A stretch of 64,000 bases of DNA. Source: Corynespora cassiicola (taxonomy: Eukaryota; Ascomycota; Dothideomycetes; Pleosporales; Corynesporascaceae). Numbering within the stretch: the stretch's first letter is position 1; the number at the start of each line of letters is the position of its first letter. A model generated the notes under the pieces. The model was not told the origin of the DNA, did no database searches, and was given only the letters and a program-made list of their open reading frames with translations. Position numbers and translations under genes: made by a program. This document shows, piece by piece, positions 22,616 through 34,422 of the stretch. The stretch spans positions 1,054,001 through 1,118,000 of the forward strand of contig JAEUWY010000015.1 of assembly GCA_022059125.1 (NCBI GenBank), given 5' to 3'.

Positions 22616-24391
22616 ATGCGGCAGACAATGCGCGAGCGCCCTCCGGGTATGCGCCCGGGGAATACACCACCCTTGTCCCCTATCGATTATTCGTCGCACC
22701 ATAAGCCCTCGTATGAGAGTCAGTCGCAACTTGCGCAGCGCGCGAGTCGCGATATGGAGAAGCAGGATGCGGATCCGTCGCGTAGGCCCAGTGTGCGGAG
22801 GAGCTCATGGGCAGACAAGGAGGATCCGTTTGGAGACGAGGAGGGCGCGGAGGTCAAGTACAGAACGCTGAGGTGGTGGTGAGTCGCTTTTTTGCAAATG
22901 AAGAGGTCGGAATAGTCTTGTAAAGGTTTCGTTGTCAAGTTACTGATCTGACTTGAGCCATGCAGGCAAGCGGCGTTCAGTGAGCCCCTATCACCAGGTA
23001 CAATACTGGTAAAATTAAGTGCTTACATGTAGTAGTTATGATCGCAGAGACTATCTCTCTGGGGATTCTATCCTTACCATCCGTGCTGGCGCGTATTGGT
23101 ATGGTGCCAGGCATCATTCTGATTGTCGGACTCGGTCTACTCGCAACGTATACAGGCTACGTTCTCGGGCAATTCAAACAAGCATATCCGCATGCAGGTA
23201 GCCCAAACTCACATGACCCAGCCTGAATCTGATGTAAACAGGTACACAATTTGGCCGATGCTGGAGAAGTTTTGCTCGGATCCATTGGCCGTGAAGTCGG
23301 TGGCGCCGCTCAGACAATCTTTCTGATATTCGTCATGGGGAGCCACATTCTAACCTTCACCATCGCGATGAACGCCATCACCGGCCACCCAACTTGCTCC
23401 ATTGTTTGGGGCGTCGTCGGTTTCATCGTACTCTGGATTTGCACCCTCCCCCGAACGCTGAAGAAAGTATCATACCTAAGCATCGCATGTATGCCAACCC
23501 CAACTACCACCCATATTTTCAGCCCTCGTTAACCATGGCAAACAGCATTTGTGTCCATCTGTGGCGCCGTCTTCATAACCATGATCGCCCTGGGCGTCTC
23601 TCCCGCCCCTAACCTGCACCTTGACGCTACCAGGACCCTCGGCTTCGCGCCCGCTTTCCTCAGCGTAACCAACATCATCTTCGCCTACGCCGGGCATGTC
23701 GCCTTTTTCTCCTTCATTAGCGAATTCCGCGACCCGACCGAGTTCCCCAAGGCTCTGTACCTGCTCCAAGCCACCGACATATCCATGTATGTCGTCGTCG
23801 CCATCGTTGTGTACCGCTATGCGGGGGCCGACGTCGCCAGTCCGGCATTGAGCAGCACGGGCAATGTTGTGATGAAGGTGGCCTACGGCGTTGCACTGCC
23901 CACAGTGAGTTCCATGCGTTCCCGATCCCGCTCCTGGCTCCCATGCTGAGTGTGCATGCGCGCAGATCCTCTTAGCAGGCGTTATATACGGCCATGTCGC
24001 GTCCAAGTACGTCTATGTCAGATTGTTCCGCGGAACGAGGCACATGTCGCGTCGCACATGGCTGTCGATTGGCTCGTGGGCGGCGATAACATTCATCTTT
24101 TGGCTTGTTGCCTGGATCATTGCTGAGTCGATACCCAACTTTAACAACCTCCTTTCGCTGATTTCTTCCCTGTTCGCGTCGTGGTTTACCTATGGGATGA
24201 GCGGCGTCTTTTGGTTGTTCCTGAACTGGGGCAACTATGGCAAAAACTGGAGGAAAATATGCCTGACAATGCTAAACATTGGAATCTTTGGAATAGGGGC
24301 TGCGGTCTGCGGGATCGGACTGTATGCCAGTGGGAAAGCAATTCATGACGAGAGCGGGAGTGACGTGTGGACGTGTGCGAATACTGAATGA
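22616..24391 (+). CDS. Neutral amino acid permease, Mtr-like (AAAP family)
   Basis: A plasma-membrane amino acid/proton symporter of the AAAP family, close in layout to Neurospora Mtr. The hydrophilic N-terminus ends in DPFGDEEGAEVKYRTLRWW, followed by about eleven hydrophobic segments starting MIAETISLGILSLP. Six exons: 22616-22878, 22966-22979, 23033-23193, 23242-23488, 23546-23904 and 23966-24391, giving 489 residues. Exon 2 is only 14 nt (encodes QAAF). The acceptor before exon 3 is TAGTAG, so exon 3 may start at 23033 or 23036. The third intron is best read as GC-AG (23194-23241), because the GT two codons downstream gives the wrong phase while the GC site restores YPHVHNLADAGEV. Start 22616 could instead be the next Met. 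Regulation not visible. Confidence 0.9.
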
Positions 24392-24916
24392 CACGCTGAG
24401 CGACGAAATGGGAAAGGATATGAGTCTGAGAGTAGAAGGTAAACCATGGTTTCCTTACCTACGAATGGATATCTAGCGTATCAATATGTACGTGCGCGTG
24501 CCAAAATGGCCCCATAAAGTCTAGCAAGTCTAAAACGCCGTCCTGCCCCAACCTATGCCCACCCATTCCAAGCCCTCGGAAACCGTAGAAAGTTTGATTG
24601 CGTTATTAATGTGATCATGCCATATCTCTTTAGGTCGTGACTGTGCCCAAATGTCCTGATAAAGGTGGTCGCCTGCGCGAGACGACCAGGGTCTCGCAGA
24701 TGCGTGCCTATCTGCATGTGTTGATCGTCCCAGTGTTGCGTACCCGAGCTCCAAGGATTATTCCATCCCCAATCGGGCCGCGTTCATGCATAAATGAACC
24801 CCGAGACTGTAAATTGGAAGAAATGCACCGAATATTGAAAGCGCATTTCTTGAATCCTGCGCAATGGAAACGGACAGGATTCATGGTAGATCCCCGCTGC
24901 GCTATCGGAAACGGGC
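24392..24916. other. Intergenic, convergent 3' ends
   Basis: This 525 bp region lies between the convergent stops of the permease and the DUF7730-like gene and presumably holds both 3' UTRs. No gene is recognised. Confidence 0.4.
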
Positions 24917-25557
24917 TCAGAAAAATACCAAGGGGTCAGCCTGCAGCTCGCTCAGACCAGGCAAGGAGTCGTGAACAACGGTGCAGAAGACGTCGTGATT
25001 GGGTGGCTGTTCATCGTGATTATCCGTGAGAGGTGTAAGCCGGACCTTCCGCACTAGGCTCTTGGCCTCGGGGCTAAGATGTCGTATGAAGTCCAGAACC
25101 GGCAAATAGTTGAAAGCGTAGAAGTGAAACAGGTTCTCCGAGTACATGATGGACAGGCACTCGTGGTAGATTAGACGGTTCGTCCGGAGGATGTCGAGGG
25201 TCAGTTTGTCGGGGTGCGGGCGGCACTTGCGGTTCCACTTCTTGCTGATGACGGTAGTGTCGCAGTCGGTGTAGAGCAGAAAGCGCTTTGTCGAGGAAGG
25301 GAGCACATATCTGAAGATTTCGCGTCGAATCTCAGACGGGATGCGAAGTAATGGCGGATAGTTGTCAAGGGCGGTAATGGTTTCAGGAATGGAAATCTGC
25401 TTTTGGACAGACTCCCTGGAGCCTCCCCGGGTTGGCAAGTAAATGTCGTCGGAGGGCGTCCTGGTTGGAGTAGGAGAAGACTGCGGACAGTTGAGTTCAG
25501 TCACCTTGGGGGAGTACACAAGAAGCTCACTTTCTTCGCGAATGTCTTGGCCGGCAT
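24917..25557 (-). CDS. DUF7730-like small fungal protein
   Basis: The model is a 9-codon first exon (25557-25531, MPAKTFAKK) and a second exon 25480-24917, joined over a 50 bp GTGAGC...GCAG intron in phase 0, total 196 residues. The core PPLLRIPSEIRREIFRYVLP is the F-box-like helix pair seen in DUF7730 and related Dothideomycete and Sordariomycete families, followed by LDILRTNRLIYHECLSIMYSENLF, typical of the same group. Function is unknown. The second exon is well supported; the first exon is a reasonable inference, since the longer open frame has no ATG. Confidence 0.65.
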
Positions 25558-26083
25558 GGTGAGTGGCTGGCAGACGGTCTCGACGACGAGAGAGCAGATG
25601 TCAAAGAAAATCCAGAGGCAAAGAGGAAGGCCCGAGTCGCAAACAGAGTTCTTAAGGTACGGGGGCCGTGGTCACGAGGCAGGTGGCTGGCGATGGATGT
25701 TATCTGGGCGGGAGCCGAAGGAGGGTCTGGGGCGAAGGAACAGCGCGCGACGGGTGCATGAAGGAAGATGTTTCAATACAATTTCACTTGCGACGGAGAA
25801 GAGGGTCGATGAGGAGTGGTACGGAGCATGGAGGCGGGACGAAAGGAGGACAGCTGGGTCGACGTGAATGAGGCTGCCTTGGCGCGGGGCGGCAGAACGT
25901 TGATGCGGGCGCGGGCGGGTCGAGCCCAAATTTTGGAAGTCGCGTTTGGCGGCCTGGAGGGCAAGACATTGCAGCTCCGCACAGCTCCACCCCGCCGACC
26001 GGACTCATCCTGAACCCTCTGTCTGCTCTCTTTGCTGCCCAGACTTTTCCCCTGCGCTTTTTTACCACCACATTGCCGCCACC
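25558..26083. promoter_or_regulatory. Promoter region upstream of CCT7
   Basis: This 526 bp divergent spacer separates the DUF7730-like gene and CCT7. It contains AATTTTGGAAGT at 25929-25940, identical to a 12-mer in the RPS20/CUE3 intergenic region. The start of CCT7 has a strong GCCGCCACCATG context. Confidence 0.4.
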
Positions 26084-27927
26084 ATGTCGTTCGGCGGCCA
26101 GACACCCACGATTGTCGTGCTGCGGGAGGGTAGGTGCTCCGACTGCTGGACATCCCACCTTTGGCGCAGATTCTGGATGCTAACGCTGGCCCAGGCACCG
26201 ACCAGTCCCAGGGACGGGGGCAGATAATATCCAACATCAATGCCTGCCTTGCTGTGCAGTCGACAATAAAAGGAACTCTAGGTCCCTATGGCGGCGACCT
26301 GCTCATGGTGGACGAGAACGGACGGCAGACGATTACAAATGACGGCGCAACTGTCATGAAGGTAAGAGCAATCCTGGATGCCCCACGGAGCCCGTTTGAC
26401 CAGTACAACAGCTCCTCGACATCGTGCACCCCGCTGCCCGCATCCTCACAGACATTGCGCGCTCACAAGATGCCGAAGTTGGCGACGGAACGACCTCGGT
26501 CGTGGTCCTGGCGGGCGAGATACTCAAGGAGATCAAGGACTACGTTGAGCAGGGCGTGAGCAGCCAGACCATCATCAAGGGTCTGCGGAGAGCTTCCCAT
26601 CTCGCCGTGAACAAGACTGTGGAGATTGCCGTGGACACCGCCGAGGGCAACCAACGTGAGACGTTGCAGAAGCTTGCTGCCACCGCCATGAGCAGCAAGC
26701 TGATCCACCGGAACGCTGCCTTCTTCACCAAGATGGTTGTCGACGCCGTGCTGTCCCTGGACCAGGACGACCTCAACGAGAAGCTTATTGGAATCAAGAA
26801 GATTACTGGTGGTGCCCTCCAGGACTCGCTCTTCGTCAATGGTGTTGCTTTCAAGAAGACCTTTTCCTACGCTGGTTTCGAGCAGCAGCCCAAATCTTTC
26901 AAGAACCCCAAGATTGTTTGCTTGAACGTCGAACTGGAGCTCAAGAGCGAGAAGGACAATGCTGAGGTGCGCGTGGAGCAGGTCTCGGAATACCAGGCGG
27001 TCGTGGATGCAGAGTGGCAGATTATCTTCAACAAGATGGAGGCGCTGTACAAGACGGGAGCGAAGGTGGTGCTCAGCAAGCTCCCCATCGGCGATCTTGC
27101 TACGCAGTACTTTGCTGATCGGGACGTTTTCTGCGCTGGACGTGTTGCATCTGACGACCTCGAGCGCGTGTGTCTAGCCACTGGCGCCAGCATCCAATCA
27201 ACCTGCTCAGACATCCAGTCTAAGCACCTCGGGACTTGCGAAACTTTTGAAGAGCGACAGATTGGTGGCGAGCGATTCAACTTTTTCGAGGGCTGCCCCG
27301 GAGCTAAGACGTGCACGCTGGTACTCCGCGGAGGTGCTGAGCAATTTATTGCTGAGGTCGAGCGGAGTCTGCACGATGCCATCATGATTGTAAAGCGTGC
27401 AATCAAGAACCAGAACATCGTCGCTGGAGGTGGAGCTTGCGAAATGGAGATTTCGTCCTACTTACACGCATATGCCGACAAGAACATCTCCAACAAGCAG
27501 CAGGCTATTATCAAGGCATTTGCCAAAGCGTTGGAGGTCATTCCAAGGCAACTGTGCGACAATGCCGGTATCGATGCCACCGATATCCTCAACCGCCTGA
27601 GGGTGGAGCACAAGAAGGGCAACATTTGGGCTGGTGTGGACTTTCAACATGAGGGCATCGCCAACAACATGGAGAAGTTTGTGTGGGAGCCTAGCTTGGT
27701 CAAGATCAACGCCATTCAGGCAGCCACCGAAGCTGCTTGCTTGATTCTGAGCGTTGATGAGACGATAAGTATGATTCCCTCGCTTCCAATGCAAACACAC
27801 GACTGACTCCTGTGCAGAGAACCAAGAATCGCAGCAAGCACAGGCTCCCCAACAACCACTACCCCCGGGTGCAGCACAGAGAGCGCTCGGCATGCGCGGC
27901 CGTGGCAGGGGAATGCCCAGACGGTAG
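26084..27927 (+). CDS. CCT7: T-complex protein 1 subunit eta (CCT7)
   Basis: CCT7 is one of eight subunits of the cytosolic chaperonin TRiC/CCT, which folds actin, tubulin and WD proteins using ATP. Exons 26084-26129, 26195-26361, 26412-27768 and 27818-27927 encode 559 residues, the usual length. Group II chaperonin motifs are clear: [13 protein letters not shown], the nucleotide-binding NDGATVMK, and [15 protein letters not shown] with the catalytic Asp. [10 protein letters not shown] and VDETIK lie near the C-terminus. The tail ends in [12 protein letters not shown], as is usual for eta subunits. All joins keep frame and restore conserved text. One-copy housekeeping gene by nature. Confidence 0.97.
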
Positions 27928-28120
27928 AGGTGGGGTAGCTTTTAGACGACTATTGGGAATGATGTATACCAATATAGACATGCCGGTGCAATGCGCACAG
28001 TGGCATACAATGTCTAACATAATGAAAAAGTCAAGCAGTGAGAACGTCGTGTTCCTAGTGCAAGTGTTCAGATACTCTTGATCAGCCTTTACACTCCTCT
28101 ACCAACTCCTTGTCTACCAT

Positions 28121-29738
28121 CTATGCGCTGCTTACCCCTGCCTCGTCAAAGCCCATGCCAAAGCTCTTAACGCGACTCCAGTAAAAGGGTCTATCATTCT
28201 TAAGTCCAAAGGGCCCCCAATCATCTGTCAATCGATTGTAACTCCAATACCCCTGCCACGCCAGTTTATTATTCCTGGCACCTCGCCCCGCACTCCCCAG
28301 CCCCAGCATCATCTTGTACAAATACTTTGGCGTGACGCCCGCCGTCTCTATAATGAGCGTGCCCTCCTTCTCTCCGTCATCTACGCCAGGCACCTCAGGC
28401 CCCGTAAGCCTCCACCTCCCCAGCCGCGCATCCTTCATGGGCGCCGACGGTAGATTGCCGTGGTGATTGTGCATGTGCTCCAGGTGCAAGTAGGGCACCA
28501 CATCTGCGGGTTCTGCCAGTGTGAGCAGTGCAATGCACGTGCCGTCACGCAGGAAGCGCAGATACCGGTAGTAGGTCACAATGTGGATGGGCGAGTTCCA
28601 GGAGACGCTCGTCGGGGACGAAGCACCGGGGCGAGTGTAATTGACTGTGGAGATGTAGCAGCCGTTGAAACGAATGCGAGGGCGGCGGCGGAATAGGTCG
28701 CGGTAGGTCGGGTACATGGAGGGCACGAGGAGGGCGGTGAGAGTTGCCTGGGAGGGAGGCTCGGGGGGTATGTCCTCGGTGTCGGAATCGGAGGAGCCCA
28801 GGAGGTAGCCGCCCTCGCCATCGTCGCCCAGCGGGCTGCCATCTACTTGACAGGTGAACTCGTAGTGCATGGCCGAGAAGCCGTATTCGGAGCCCACGGC
28901 TATGCGCTTCCATATCTTTTCCTCCGTCATGACGAGGTACGCCAGGCGCTTGCAGACTTGGGCTACGCGCGCAAAAGAAGCGAGATCTTGGAGTGCGAGG
29001 TCATGGAGAATCTCGACCAGAAGTTCCTCGGGGAGGGTCGCGATTGGGCATGGTGGTGGTGGGGAGAGGTCGGTAGGGGGGTCCTCGCCCTGAATGGAAA
29101 GGGAGGAAAACTCATCAATGAGAGTTTTGAGAGACGAGGGGAGGCCTTGGGAGGAGTGGTGGGCGGTACCGGGCACCGTCGAAGAAGCGTTGGAAGGGTT
29201 CGTGTCTGTTGGTTTTGGAGGCGGTTTGTAGGATCCTGGTGGGAAGTGTTTGTTCTTGTACGTCTCGTGGACTCTGGAGTCGAGCTGCAAAGGTATCAAT
29301 ATGCGGATTCTGTGTAAGACGGGACAATGTACGCACTCGGAATGCCTTGCGGTATAATCTCACGCTATCACCCAAGCTACCTTGAGACTCCCTTTCCACA
29401 GCCTTTTCGTAGTGCTCCAGGGCAGACTCGGGCTCTTGCTCGACAGGCGGGGCACTGGTTTCATCCAGTGTCCGTCCATGCCGCTTTTCACCTAGATCAT
29501 GATAACGATGCGGCTCAACTTCATCGACGCTTTCCAAGCTACTATGGCGCGCGTGAGAGTGTGCAGGTACATCCGGTGCATTGCTTTTGGGCGCGTGGGG
29601 TCTGCTACTGGATGATGACGCCTGCGTTGTCGTCCTGGCAGGAGTTGCATTGGCAGGCTGTTGCCCCCGTGCCCTCGCCGAAACCTCCTCGCGCCATTTC
29701 TGGCGGAAGGATTCCAGCTCGGCCTCGGTGGAGCTCAT
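28121..29738 (-). CDS. HRT3: F-box protein, Hrt3/FBXO9 type
   Basis: Exons 29738-29337 and 29284-28121 (52 bp intron, GTGCGT donor, phase 0) encode 521 residues. The N-terminal third has the TPR-like helix ALEHYEKAVERESQGSLGDSVRLYRKAFRLDSRVHETY that marks FBXO9/Hrt3/Pof7. The F-box follows (IATLPEELLVEILHDLALQDLASFARVAQVCKR), and then the conserved C-terminal region with YYRYLRFLRDGTCIALL and the W-rich YWSYNRLTDDWGPF. It is a substrate receptor of an SCF ubiquitin ligase. In relatives the substrates include TEL2-TTI1 (human); the fungal target is unknown. It is divergent from the mitochondrial carrier gene. Confidence 0.92.
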
Positions 29739-30298
29739 TGTATATAGTAGGTACCGAAGAGGTGGCGGATATAGTGGGTGCTAAAGTCCGATGTCGGTGG
29801 GTAAAAGATAGACAAACTGGGCGTGTGCAAGCAGGCAAGCGGGGACGCCGAGCGGACCTAGAAGGAATACATATTCACAGTACAGGCGGGTATGACTGTT
29901 CGCGAGATATCAGCGCCGCTGGCTGTGTGGTGGCGGTGAGGTGTCAGCCAGTCGTTGTGTATTACTCATTGACGTCGAAGGGCTCAAGGGCGCTCAAGCC
30001 GCCGACGCCACCGGGCCGCCGCCATCTGATAAGACATCGGAATCGATCGCGTCGCCGCGGCCGACCAGCTCCGATTACGCTAGCCAGCAGTTGGAGAGCT
30101 AGACCTCCCCCATCCATATTCTTTGCATCACCACTCCGTCGTCGCCTCCATCCTCATCCTCAAACCACCGTCCCTTCCCCTGGATCATGCGCACGCCCTC
30201 CTTCTCGCGTCTCTGGGATTTTGCTGATACGCCTCGCACCGACTCTCGGTAGAACAATCTCGCTCTGAACGGACCTCGGAACGCGCGCGCAAAAAATA
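29739..30298. promoter_or_regulatory. Shared promoter of HRT3 and MTM1-like genes
   Basis: A 560 bp spacer separates the divergent starts. It is GC-rich with a pyrimidine-rich tract (30100-30180) before the carrier gene. No TATA box is evident. Confidence 0.4.
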
Positions 30299-31729
30299 AT
30301 GGCCGCCGCTGACGATAAAGCCGAGGGTGTCGGGGCGGATGTGTCGCTCCCCCAGAAAATGCTGTCTGCCGTCACGGGCAGTGTCTTGACGTCTCTTCTC
30401 GGTATGTTGCTTCTTTATCATCGTTTTCACGACTTGCGCCCCGTTGTATCGCAATGGATCTGCTTGTCTTGCTGTCGCCTCCGCTTTCCGTCGGAGACTC
30501 CCTCCGGCAGCGGTGACAGGCTCGCAAACCGCCATTGAGGCTCCGCGACGAACTTGAAGCTGACCGCGACAGTGACTCCCCTCGATGTAGTACGTGTACG
30601 TCTCCAGTCGCAAGCGCCGCCTACCTCAACCTTTTCGCCGTCATCGCTCCGGTCGCACGGCGGCCTTTCTCTGACTCAGTTCCGCGACCTGCCCCCAAAT
30701 TTGGGAATATCAGCATGCTGCAGGGAGGTCTTCTGGGTCAACAACAACGCGCCCTTTTGCGTAGCGGGGCCTACCATGGCCCCACTTAACCCCGCCGATG
30801 CCGCTTGTGCTGTTGAGGAGGTTGAACGCCGAACTATCAACAGTACTTGGGATGGTCTGCGCAAGATTGCACAGAACGAAGGCCCTAGGACGTTGTGGAG
30901 GGGTCTGTCGCCTACCCTCGTCATGGCTGTTCCAGCGAACGTCATTTACTTTGCCGGCTACGACTGGTTAAGGACGGCGGACAGGTCGCCTTTCAAAACC
31001 ACGGTTCACGATGCCTATATCCCTCTGGTAGCAGGCGCAACCGCTCGCGTTCTAGCAGCAGTTGCCGTCAGCCCGATCGAAATGTTCAGGACGAGGATGC
31101 AGGCTGCGAGTCACACAAACACGGCCGCCGGACACTTCCGTGAAACGATGGAGGGTGTTAGAGAAATGGTCGCCTCCCAGGGCGTCACTAGCCTATGGAG
31201 AGGCTTGACCCTGACACTCTGGAGGGATGTACCGTTCTCTGCCATCTACTGGTGGGGCTATGAAGCTGCTCGCGACCAGATCACGGACATTCGAGGTCGG
31301 GCAGAGGCGAGAAACGACGGTCTTGATTTCCGAGTTGGGCGCGGCGAGGACAAGATACGAAGAAGGAGTCGTTCTCGAAGCCGAGAAAACCACACGGACA
31401 CGCTTGTCGACAGCTTCATTGCTGGTGCTGCTTCAGGCGCCGTTGCTGCCTTTGTCACCACTCCGTTTGATGTTGGAAAAACAAGGCAGCAGGTCGTCCG
31501 ACACATGGGAGACTCTGTCAAGGATGGTGCAGCAGCAGTTCGACCCGAGGACAGATCGATGCCTCGTTTCTTGTGGCACATTTTCCAAGAGCAGGGAGCA
31601 TCTGGCCTATTCAAAGGCTGGACAGCAAGATGTCTTAAAGTCGCACCTGCCTGTGCTATCATGATTAGCACTTACGAGGTCGGAAAGAAGATGGCGAACA
31701 ACATGAATGAACGAAGAAACGGAGAATAA
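30299..31729 (+). CDS. MTM1: Mitochondrial carrier, Mtm1/SLC25A39-40 type
   Basis: The product is 419 residues with three mitochondrial-carrier repeats. The signature PxDxxRxRxQ motifs are PLDVVRVRLQ, PIEMFRTRMQ and PFDVGKTRQQ. The insert after the first motif holds CCREVFW and NNNAPFC, the cysteine-containing element typical of Mtm1 and SLC25A39/40. These inner-membrane carriers are linked to glutathione import, manganese handling of Sod2 and iron-sulfur homeostasis. Exon 1 is 30299-30401 and exon 2 30573-31729. The 171 bp intron is long for this window and falls inside the first signature (LL|VTPLDVV). An arginine/serine-rich loop separates repeats 2 and 3. Confidence 0.93.
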
Positions 31730-32268
31730 GCCCCAATCAGCTCTTTCATCTACCACTTTTCTCCGCAATCACCTAGACGATAAACCCGCCAAGGTCAACT
31801 CGATCTGGCAACTTTGATTCAGTATACCAAAAGGTTTTGGTGCGTGCTTTGGCGGTATCGGCATGGATAAGATCTAGCCCCGCCAAAAGTTTCCACCCCA
31901 CATATTGCATACCCAGTATTTTCCACTGGGAGGTTCGAGCGATTCAACTCACATTGCATGCGAAGGCGTTCAGGAACTGCTGGCAAGCGCTCTCCTATCA
32001 TGGCTTTCAAAAGTTTCTGTAATGATACCAGCGCGTGTTTGAAATCCTGCGCATGTACTATTAAATAGCATAATGAAAAGTACACTCACATCCACTTTGA
32101 TACATGTTATCTTGAATGAAGTGACGCCACCGAGTCTGAAAAGTCTCTTACTAAGCAGATTGTCACGTGAACTCGTGGAACCTCGCGAACCAAACATTCG
32201 ACCCGACGCCTTCGCGCGACTTCCCCGCCACTCTGGCTTCTCTATATCTGCCACACCCAACTTGCAAG
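31730..32268. other. Intergenic, no gene recognised
   Basis: This 539 bp region holds the carrier 3' end and the ELYS-like gene promoter. Nothing else is recognised. Confidence 0.4.
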
Positions 32269-33312
32269 ATGATTGACGTCGAAGATTTTGAATCTGTCTT
32301 CCCGATTGGCTACCCTTCGGCGGTGGTAGAGAATATCAGACGCAATCAGCAAATGCTCGGCGGAAAGACGTTCTTCGAGCGACTGTTAGAGACACTCCAC
32401 ATCAAATGTGAGCTGTCATATCTTCACCCTTGTCTCATGCAATACTAAACTTCTGCAGGGCGCAAAATCTATCCACCAGAGTCGGACGAAAAGCTGCTAG
32501 AATTGCACAAGCGCATTATCGATGCACCCATAACACTCCACTACAAGCACTGCTTGTTCTTCTACCTCCTCAAAGACCTATCGCCGTCGTATCACGAAGA
32601 AGAAACCGAGCTTGCGACCGCATTCGCTAGCAACATCCACCTCGAGAAGCGCTTCTGGACCTTCATCGAAGGAATATGGGCGCTAGATCACCGGCAGTAC
32701 GAAACCGCCGTCGGTCAGCTCACGCACCCGTCCATCATCCCCACATTCCCCGACGAGATCATGCTCGCACTACTCAAAAAGGTCGAAGATGACCCGGGAA
32801 AGCCTTCGGAGGAGATTCTGCCCCTCGCGTACTACAACTGTGCAAAGCCACCGCTCGTGGGTGAGACGGTCAAGAAGGACTTTGTCAAGTACATGGCCGA
32901 TCGCAACGTCACAGAGACTTACTATTGGATCCGCGCACGGCCTGAATACGAACACAAAGCTCTTTTGGAGATTTTGATCGAGGAGACGCTCGAGCGGAGG
33001 CATTGGCGCGGACAGGACGAAGAGGCGGAATACTCGAGAGAAGACAAGGCGATGGAGCTTGTCAGCCTGCCATTTGACGAAGATGAGGAGAAGTGGATCG
33101 AGAGCTTCTTGACTGAGGGCAAGGGCAGGAACTTCAAGGGCGCCGCGGATACCGTATTGATGAGGAAGATTGCCACAGGAAGATTGCAGGAAGTTGCTAA
33201 GGACACGAGTCGGGGCGGCAAGAGGCTGGATGGTGTCAACTGGGATGTTTTGAGGGACGGGGTCAAGAAAGGGCTCGGCCCAAGAAAGGACGAAGAGACT
33301 TTTGCAGTATAA
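32269..33312 (+). CDS. ELYS-like nuclear pore complex assembly protein
   Basis: Exons 32269-32407 and 32459-33312 (51 bp intron) encode 330 residues. The helical body (LHYKHCLFFYLLKDL, FWTFIEGIWALDHRQYETAVGQLTHPSIIPTFPDEIM) matches the ELYS domain of fungal nuclear-pore assembly proteins such as fission yeast Ely5, which join the Nup107-160 outer-ring complex. The metazoan AT-hook and beta-propeller regions are absent, as is usual in fungi. The length is in the fungal range. Acts at the nuclear envelope. The joint LHIK-WRKIYPPE is in frame and reads as continuous helix. Confidence 0.88.
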
Positions 33313-34052
33313 TGCCTTTCCGCAGGAGATGCAAATCCGATTTGATACCATGAGAAGCTATGCATAATGTTTTGATTGGCATAAAAATGGCGTTCAGGGC
33401 GTATTCGACAGGGCATTTCGTCATGTGTCAAGCTGGTTACTGGAAGTCAACTCATCGGAGAAATAAAGATAAAGATAAGATTAGGCGTTGGGAATCAAGG
33501 TCCGCGTATTGCGAAATTGGATCTTTACGCCAATAATACACAAACTCACGAGTCGATTTTCTGCTTTAGCAAATCAGACAATCAGTCTTCCAAGATGGAC
33601 ATAAAGCCACTTTCAGTCCAGCTACCCAGACGTCTCATATTTTCCATTCTTCGCCATGTTACTCTATTTCCATCCTGCTCTCAGGCAACGGGTCCAAACA
33701 ACGCGATGAAATTGCCTTTTCTCTTAATACCATGATTCATGTTTTGAATACCATCGCGTCAGTTCCTGTCTGTAAGAGGCTGCCAAATCCTTGGGCTGAG
33801 CTGTTAACAACCTGTGCTTTCTTTTCCATTCCTCGAAGACCGGACGATTCTCTTCATGTAGCTCCTATCCAGAGGTCTTATGTTTTGAGCTGCCCGCTTG
33901 GCATGCTGTGTAACTGTCAACTATAGCCGGCCCCCACCGCAAGTGTTCACTGCCCTACAGGGGGTCTCAAAAGCGAGGCCAGATCATGAGTGGCACGTCA
34001 TATGACCATGACGGCCATGTAAGCCAACCACATTGCTTCTCCATCCTCCTCT
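33313..34052. other. Intergenic, no gene recognised
   Basis: About 740 bp hold the ELYS-like gene 3' end. Short open frames (33517-33735, 33732-33926) lack domains and continuous coding character. Confidence 0.4.
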
Positions 34053-34328
34053 ATGGCTCGCGCTTTGACCCTGGGCATGCTGTGAGTTGCCCCTCCTTCA
34101 CTTTTTTTCGTTGGCGCCTCCTATATGACTGCACGCAGGGTCCGCCAGTTCCGGGTGGGGCATCTGTTGAAGAACTTCTGTTCTCTGCATGCTGCTCTGC
34201 TTTTCTACTCGCTCTTTCCAGTGCTAGCGCCATCGTTGATTTGCATACTCGATCATATCGCCGCTTCATCGTCCCATTCCAACTCAGTCGTCTGTCGCAT
34301 CGACGCTCCTAGTATAGTACCACCGTGA
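34053..34328 (+). CDS. Candidate spliced small hydrophobic protein
   Basis: A possible two-exon gene: 34053-34081, then a 57 bp intron with GTGAGT donor and CGCAG acceptor, then 34139-34328. It gives 72 residues starting MARALTLGMLVRQFRVGHLL, with one hydrophobic stretch of about 25 residues in the middle (LHAALLFYSLFPVLAPSLICIL). Good splice signals and preserved frame support it. No family is recognised and it could be the untranslated leader of the protease gene, whose start lies 95 bp downstream. Treat as speculative. Confidence 0.25.
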
Positions 34329-34422
34329 GCCCTTTCGCTCCGATCTAGATCTGTCTCTGCATGTCGATACGTCAACTGTCTTTTCAGATCGTGCCCTTCG
34401 TTGGTGCACATTGGCGCCCAGC

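Noticed and set aside
25403..25867. Plus-strand open frame overlapping the DUF7730-like gene and CCT7 promoter
   Set aside because: It has no recognisable domain and conflicts with the conserved minus-strand protein.
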